Source: Pseudobdellovibrionaceae bacterium (GTDB taxonomy: Bacteria; Bdellovibrionota; Bdellovibrionia; Bdellovibrionales; Bdellovibrionaceae). Taken from it: 64,000 bases of DNA. The notes under the pieces are model-generated. The model made no database searches. It saw only the letters and a list, made by a program, of their open reading frames with translations, and was not told the DNA's origin. Position numbers and translations under genes: made by a program. Positions 59,108 through 64,000 of the stretch are shown in pieces; the first letter of the stretch is position 1, and each line of letters opens with the position of its first letter. The stretch spans positions 1-64,000 of the forward strand of contig JAEUWH010000056.1 of the NCBI GenBank assembly GCA_016785955.1, given 5' to 3'.

Positions 59108-60781
59108 CTATTGTTCCCCAATGTATTTATAGTCATCAAGCTCATAATCCGATTGATTTTTCTTAACTCTAATTTTTTGCACATACATTTTTGTCGGTAA
59201 ATCTATACCGCCCATAGATTTCCAATACGAGAAAACCAAAAGAACGTTTTCATTTTCGGCGTGAGAAAGATCAAGATTTTTACTTTCGTCCTCGTAGGCG
59301 AGGGTGTCAACAAATGGAATATTCCCTATTTGATAGTCATATCTTTTGGCCGATCCAGAACAACTCAGAGGGCTTTCAAAAAGTCTAAAATCAAGGATAT
59401 TTCTATCCTCGACTGGATACAATTTGAAATTGCTTAAAATGTCTAAGCCCTTGCTTAATTTTATAAAGTTATACAACCCATCGGCAAACGGAGACTCAAA
59501 TGTGTCCACCCGCAACGGATTCATATTTCGAACTAACTCGAGCCAATCAGGAACGGCATCTTTATCCGAGTCTACCGAAGAAATTTTCTTTCCAAATAAT
59601 TTAATACTTATTTGTTCATCACACGGAGATAGTCCAAAAAAATTAAGGGGCTCACGTTCACAGATCAAATCATTTTTTTGCTGATCACACTCCGCTAATG
59701 ACAAACCTAATCTTAAACAAAGAGCATCATGAAACACACCCGAGTGTGACTTTGTCGGATTGTATCCAAGTCTCATTTCATCCGCATCAGAAAAACCATC
59801 GCCATCAGTGTCTACAAGAAAGACATTCTTCTTCATGACGGCCGATATATTAATCGCATAAAATTGACTTAGCTCGTAATTCACAGGCACCGAAGGTTGG
59901 ATGTATTGGCATAAACTATCTTTCTTAGAGGTTATATCCGTCAAAAGAATAGTCTTTTGATTTGGATCAACTTCGTGGGCGATTTCGTCCATCAAGGATT
60001 GGGCACTGGCCAATTGTTGACCCTGATTTTTAGCGCCAGGACTGGTGTAAAACACCGGGAAGAAACTCATCCCCCCCGCTTTCGTTGCTGTTTGACTTTT
60101 TAATTCGTTTAGAATTTGCTTATAGTTTTTATTGGCCGCCAAATCGGTAGTCATTCCATCCGTAATAAAAAATACTTTATAGATTGGCTTTTCTTGCAGC
60201 AGCTGAGCTAGCTCGCTTGTGATCTTGTTTTTTGCGCAATTAAGGCCGACAGAGTAATAGGTTTGACCTTGCAAATAATATGGATTTTGTCGCTCGCGAC
60301 TGGATATGGAAAGATCATGCGTTTGCCTTCCCTTAAGAGCATCAATAGATTTGATGGCATTCTCTTTATTTTCAAACTCACTGAAACAACTTTGGTTATT
60401 CTCAATAAGCGTCGTTTCTGAAAACCCTATGACGGCATACTTAGAATTTGCCGAACTTCCACAATTAGCAATAAAATTTCGGACTTGAGTAAAACGATGG
60501 CCTTGAAGATCGGATGGGCCATCTGACGTATCCAATGAATACGTAGTTTTACCATCATTCGTTACAGTTTTCAAAGTTCCCACATTGGACATCGACATAT
60601 CCACGATAAAAACAAAACGCATTGGAGCCGTGAAACTTGTTCCCTCTGGAGCACAGCTAAAACTCTCGGGCTTTGCTGAACTCATGGCTGTTTCCAGCGG
60701 CAAAGGCTCAAGGTTCACCCTAGAACAATTTTGAAAAAAGAATAGTATAACTAAGAAAAGTACACTTATTTTAAACTTCAC
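59108..60781 (-). CDS. vWA-domain lipoprotein, second of two
   Basis: 557 aa. Lipobox FFQNC (Cys19) followed by SRVNLEPL, almost the same as in its neighbours. Residues about 54-285 form a von Willebrand A fold: RFVFIVDMSMSNVG with MIDAS Asp61-Ser63-Ser65, a candidate Thr near 154 (GRQTHDLS) and VFFITDGMTTD for the fifth ligand. Then NYELSQFYAIN (301-311), calcium-type repeats VDTDGDGFSDADEMRLGYNP (323-342) and SVDSDKDAVPDWLELVRNMN, and a C-terminal beta module with LSHAENENVLLVFS. vWA proteins bind metal-dependent ligands; the likely role is surface adhesion. It overlaps the first vWA gene by four bases. Confidence 0.85.
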   Translation of the reverse strand: MKFKISVLFLVILFFFQNCSRVNLEPLPLETAMSSAKPESFSCAPEGTSFTAPMRFVFIVDMSMSNVGTLKTVTNDGKTTYSLDTSDGPSDLQGHRFTQVRNFIANCGSSANSKYAVIGFSETTLIENNQSCFSEFENKENAIKSIDALKGRQTHDLSISSRERQNPYYLQGQTYYSVGLNCAKNKITSELAQLLQEKPIYKVFFITDGMTTDLAANKNYKQILNELKSQTATKAGGMSFFPVFYTSPGAKNQGQQLASAQSLMDEIAHEVDPNQKTILLTDITSKKDSLCQYIQPSVPVNYELSQFYAINISAVMKKNVFLVDTDGDGFSDADEMRLGYNPTKSHSGVFHDALCLRLGLSLAECDQQKNDLICEREPLNFFGLSPCDEQISIKLFGKKISSVDSDKDAVPDWLELVRNMNPLRVDTFESPFADGLYNFIKLSKGLDILSNFKLYPVEDRNILDFRLFESPLSCSGSAKRYDYQIGNIPFVDTLAYEDESKNLDLSHAENENVLLVFSYWKSMGGIDLPTKMYVQKIRVKKNQSDYELDDYKYIGEQ

Positions 60782-63108
60782 TCGCGTGTCCCCTCCTTAT
60801 CAACTTTTTTTAAAGGGGCAAACTCGGACAAATCAATCGTTAGGATTTTATTCTGATTATTAATAAAATAGGACTTTGTATACCAATACGAGCTCATGCT
60901 GTTTTTTACATTATCAATTCTAAGCCGAACGACGATTTCATTATCTTTTTTATTCTCGTTCACAATAAACGGCAATTGAGAGATACCTATTTTATAAACT
61001 GGTAAATCATATTCTATGCCCTGGGAACTTTTAGACTTAACTTGTGATTTGTAATCGACATTAAGTTTTATTTGTTTGGATTCATCAATAGAACGTAAGT
61101 TTGTTCGAAATGAAAATCCTCTTAAAAAATGTTCAAAATTAGTCATTCCATCATTACTGAAATATAGTTTTTGATCGTTATCCATAGGGTTAAAACCCAT
61201 AAGGACCTCATCCCAGTCCAAGAGTGAATCTTTATCGCTATCCTCCGAGAAGTCATCTGTACCTAACGTCTTTTCTTCGCATTCATTCAACCCGTCACTA
61301 TCCCGATCAACACTGGGATCACAGCCCAAGTTCAAGCATTGTCCAAAGCGTTTTTTTATTGAGTCCAAGCATATCCCATCGGTCCTAATCAGCGCCGGAT
61401 TAGAACCGGCTTCTAAGCTGTCAATAACGCCATCGCCATCCACATCCAAGTGGAAATGACCTTTGTCATCGGAATATACATTTCGATTAAATGCATATAC
61501 AACCCCAAGACGATATTTTTGCACTTCTGAAAATTCAGGAAATATCTCTGGGGTACTATTAAGGGTTTTGAATTCGCTGAAGGCGTATTTTTTTCCAAAA
61601 TGAGCATACGCTTTAACAATCCAATTAAGATCTTGAGATAATTCTCCCGGAGACGTTTCATAGGCTAGAACGTTTGAATTGACTCGTAAAAAATTGAGAT
61701 GAAATTTACTTTCCGTAAACTTGTTTATAAAAATATTTTCCATTTCTTTCAGACTTTGAAGAATATAAACATGGTTATTAAAAATCCAATCTCCCCATAC
61801 CGATACAATATCGGTTTTAAAGGTATCCGCAGAATAGATACTCGAACATGAGGATTGGGGACAAGAGATTGTATTGTACTTATACTGTTTTAAAACTTCA
61901 AAGCATTGAGTACAGGTCATATTTTTACCAAGCCAACGACTATCAGGTAAAATCGAGACTTTTGATTCAGGTATGCTATAGCTGAGGCACTTATTATTAC
62001 TCGCTCGACTGGTGCAAATAGAGTTTTCGCCTTCGGGGATAACAACTCCTCCTTCGTCAACATATCGCTGAAGGTAATTTGAACATTTTTGCGAACACAG
62101 CGTAGCATCCACATTTTTCCATCCTGTAGAAACTGAGGTATCATCAGCGCACGATCTGAAGGCGGGTCCGTATTCCGTTACGTCACAAACTTCTTTCTTT
62201 TGCTGCCAAACATATTCGATCACTTTTTTCATATGAATCGGATGAGGTTTCGGGACTCCATCAGACAAAAGAACAATCTCGAAATAACTTTTGTTAGACA
62301 CATTTGCTTTTCTCAATTCGTCTAGCTCATTGTAAATGACCGAATTGACCTTCACAATCGCCGGTTGAACCATAGAGGTTCCCGTAGAGTGACCTTGAGC
62401 ATTTGCCATATTTGTTGATGTCAATACGGGCAGAACATTTACAACGTCGTTTGGAATATCCCGAGGATAGGGCTCGGATTGAAGATTGTTAAAGACTCCC
62501 CATAAAAGATAGATATAGTATTTCGCCGCTTTTAAAGATATAAAGCCTGGCTGAATTTTTTCAGCTATAGTCAGTTTTTGAATATACGAATTCATTCTAC
62601 TTAATGACGTTAATGTACCTCTAGAATTATAAGTATTTTCTAAGGTCCAATTTTTTTCCATTAATGCATTTGAAAAAGGTTGAACTAATACCTTCAAATC
62701 TTCGTATTTCAAAATACCAAGTTTAACCTTGTCCTCCAGGGCTTCAATCCACTTAATTGCTAATCGAAAGCGCTTACCTTCTGGATCAACACCTGTAGGA
62801 CTTATGCAGCTAAGAGGATTAACATCATCGATAAGCGTATCAATCGAATCTTGGCACGGCCCTGAATACATGGACTGTGACATATCTAAGATTAGAGTTA
62901 ATCGTAATCGATCCCTATTTTCTGGAAAAATCTTTAAAGCACTTTCGGCCGACAGCGATGACTGAGAACGGGATGCCTCGTCCACTTTCTCCAATCTGAC
63001 TTGCCCGCAATTTTGCCACAGCAGCACCAGAACAAATGCCACCGCCGTTGGAAAAAACATTTTTTTCCAACGAGTATTGACTAAATATTTTTTCGTAATA
63101 TTCCCCAC
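60778..63108 (-). CDS. vWA-domain lipoprotein, first of two
   Basis: 776 aa from 63108; an in-frame ATG at 63060, with GGA six bases before it, would begin the lipoprotein signal more typically. Lipobox LLWQNC (Cys34) then GQVRLEKV. The vWA domain carries MIDAS Asp75-Ser77-Ser79 in LTLILDMSQSMYSGP and is interrupted by a long Cys-rich insert (about residues 290-400, e.g. CSQKCSNYLQ and CTQCFEVL). Calcium-type repeats follow (LDVDGDGVIDSLEAGSNP, DRDSDGLNECEEKTLGTDDF, DSDKDSLLDWDEVLMGFNP), preceded by KYRLGVVYAFN, with a C-terminal beta module. It is first in the surface operon, and by analogy with CglB an adhesin; that analogy is inference. Confidence 0.85.
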   Translation of the reverse strand: MGNITKKYLVNTRWKKMFFPTAVAFVLVLLWQNCGQVRLEKVDEASRSQSSLSAESALKIFPENRDRLRLTLILDMSQSMYSGPCQDSIDTLIDDVNPLSCISPTGVDPEGKRFRLAIKWIEALEDKVKLGILKYEDLKVLVQPFSNALMEKNWTLENTYNSRGTLTSLSRMNSYIQKLTIAEKIQPGFISLKAAKYYIYLLWGVFNNLQSEPYPRDIPNDVVNVLPVLTSTNMANAQGHSTGTSMVQPAIVKVNSVIYNELDELRKANVSNKSYFEIVLLSDGVPKPHPIHMKKVIEYVWQQKKEVCDVTEYGPAFRSCADDTSVSTGWKNVDATLCSQKCSNYLQRYVDEGGVVIPEGENSICTSRASNNKCLSYSIPESKVSILPDSRWLGKNMTCTQCFEVLKQYKYNTISCPQSSCSSIYSADTFKTDIVSVWGDWIFNNHVYILQSLKEMENIFINKFTESKFHLNFLRVNSNVLAYETSPGELSQDLNWIVKAYAHFGKKYAFSEFKTLNSTPEIFPEFSEVQKYRLGVVYAFNRNVYSDDKGHFHLDVDGDGVIDSLEAGSNPALIRTDGICLDSIKKRFGQCLNLGCDPSVDRDSDGLNECEEKTLGTDDFSEDSDKDSLLDWDEVLMGFNPMDNDQKLYFSNDGMTNFEHFLRGFSFRTNLRSIDESKQIKLNVDYKSQVKSKSSQGIEYDLPVYKIGISQLPFIVNENKKDNEIVVRLRIDNVKNSMSSYWYTKSYFINNQNKILTIDLSEFAPLKKVDKEGTRE

Positions 63109-63231
63109 TTAGTTTAGTTTACTGGTAGAGCTTATTTTTGACAATACGAACCAAAAGAAACTCAAAATGAGACACTCCATGAATCATTGTGGAGCAAGCC
63201 ACTAGGCTAGATATTCACACATCAAACCTCG

Positions 63232-63237
63232 TATAAT
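63232..63237 (+). promoter_or_regulatory. Possible -10 box of the prepilin gene
   Basis: TATAAT at 63232-63237 about 55 bases upstream of the prepilin ATG, in the divergent gap to the vWA operon. No good -35 is visible, so the call rests on the -10 alone. The rest of 63109-63291 shows no other clear motif. Confidence 0.3.
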
Positions 63238-63291
63238 CTCACGTCTCATTTTCAACATTAAGAAATCGTATTTTGTACCGAACCGGTCAGA

Positions 63292-64000
63292 ATGAAGAGA
63301 GAGACTAAATCAAGAATACAGCCTAGATTAAAATCCAGTACAGTCGGCGCCTCATTAGTTGAAGTTCTTATTAGTTTCGGTCTGCTTACAACCATAATGT
63401 TTGCCGTAGGTGTCATGCTTATCAACCAACAAAAAGAAGTTCAGTCATTAAGCGAGTCCTTAGCCCGTTTAGAGGTGGAAAAATTACTTATCGGAGTTTT
63501 AGCAGATGGAAAAGTATGCACGAAACTTCTTGCGAGTAAAACATTCTCTTCGAATACTTTAAATTGGCAGCCCAGTCTTGCTCTGACTGGATTGCCGGCC
63601 AATGAATTGTCAGGGGCGTCGAATATACTTTCCGTCAACAGCTTGGCGTCTTCGCTGTCTTCATCTTTGAAAATCGACACTATAGATTTTGTTGATATTC
63701 TTAACAATAATGCAACGCCTGCATCTAATAGTTGGCGCGCATCTTTGGTTGTCAGTTTTACGGGTAGCGTTCGAGCACTCAAACCAATTAAAATTCAAAC
63801 CATACTTATGACCGATTCAGATCCAGTAACAAAAACAGTTATTAATTGCTCGAGCGTAGCAAATTTACCTACCCCGACATGGGTCTTCTCATCGGGCATA
63901 CAATGGAACAGTAGTCCCAATGGAGGAGCTTTTATCTCGGGGACGGCTCCACATCCCCCGGGTATACAACCCTCGGGAGATGCTCAAGGTGACTTCTACT
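63292..64000 (+). CDS. Type IV prepilin-like protein (partial, runs off the window)
   Basis: At least 236 residues, no in-frame stop to the right edge. After a basic leader (MKRETKSRIQPRLKSST) the stretch VGASLVEVLISFGLLTTIMF and AVGVMLINQQKEV is a class III prepilin signal: cleavage after Gly, methylated first residue, Glu at position +5 and a hydrophobic helix. The helix is followed by a periplasmic beta-rich domain, with Cys in VCTKLL and INCSSV, and then NSSPNGGAFISG. Minor pilins of type II secretion or type IV pili have this layout. It is divergent from the vWA lipoprotein operon with 183 bases between. The total length is unknown. Confidence 0.75.
   Translation, partial: MKRETKSRIQPRLKSSTVGASLVEVLISFGLLTTIMFAVGVMLINQQKEVQSLSESLARLEVEKLLIGVLADGKVCTKLLASKTFSSNTLNWQPSLALTGLPANELSGASNILSVNSLASSLSSSLKIDTIDFVDILNNNATPASNSWRASLVVSFTGSVRALKPIKIQTILMTDSDPVTKTVINCSSVANLPTPTWVFSSGIQWNSSPNGGAFISGTAPHPPGIQPSGDAQGDFY

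Noticed and set aside
63441-63782. 113-codon minus-strand frame at the right edge
   Set aside because: The plus strand there encodes a prepilin-like protein with a clear signal, so the minus frame is a shadow.

Overview
This window most likely comes from a Bdellovibrio-like predatory bacterium (Bdellovibrionota); no rRNA or other taxonomic marker is visible. The grounds are the many lipoproteins and secreted trypsin-like proteases, a cluster like the myxobacterial gliding (Agl/Glt) machinery, peptidoglycan-cleaving lipoproteins, an HD-GYP protein, a deoxyhypusine-synthase-like gene, and a decayed tail-fibre-like gene with the GIGTTTPGQKLE signature common in Bdellovibrio exported proteins. 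The DNA looks AT-rich by eye; GC was not computed. I saw no tRNA or rRNA gene, insertion sequence or CRISPR array.

Left part (1-7.6 kb): an accessory zone. It holds two decayed genes, a HigBA-type toxin-antitoxin pair with a palindromic operator, then two co-directional genes that form an unusual pair: an exported cytochrome P450 with a large unknown C-terminal region, and a RoxA-like exported dihaem c-type protein. No redox partner for the P450 is visible, which suggests extracytoplasmic oxygenase/peroxide chemistry.

Middle (7.7-47 kb): mixed housekeeping and envelope genes. Housekeeping genes include recG, a class I fructose-bisphosphate aldolase, an Nfu Fe-S scaffold, an RluA-family pseudouridine synthase, DedA, TatD, the tRNA t6A dehydratase TcdA, MarC, YaeQ and DUF455. 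Envelope or secreted genes include two protease lipoproteins, alpha/beta hydrolases, a GT22-type mannosyltransferase, a barrel/lipoprotein pair (34.1-37.7 kb) and a three-gene overlapping operon with a lytic-transglycosylase-like and a lysozyme-like protein (37.8-40.4 kb). An OmpR-type response regulator is followed by a histidine kinase broken by one extra base. Two unlisted small genes (42 and 59 aa) are described.

Right part (47.2-63.1 kb, all minus strand): an envelope-spanning motor-like cluster in two blocks. The downstream block (56.1 to 47.2 kb) encodes a small outer-membrane barrel, two large TPR proteins, an FHA/TM/Pro-rich/AgmX-PglI protein, one TolQ/MotA-like protein and two TolR/ExbD-like proteins, which is the part list of an AglRQS-Glt gliding or trafficking motor. 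The upstream block (63.1 to 56.2 kb) encodes two vWA-domain lipoproteins, a Cys-rich exported protein and an RCC1 beta-propeller lipoprotein. Three of these share an N-terminal lipobox signature, a YxLxxxYAxN motif, calcium-type Asp-rich repeats and a following beta-rich module, so they look like a family of surface heads on a common stalk. I regard this as the candidate system of the window: a gliding or prey-contact motor with its own adhesins, comparable in concept to CglB of Myxococcus or to a split PilY1. A divergent prepilin-like gene runs off the right edge.
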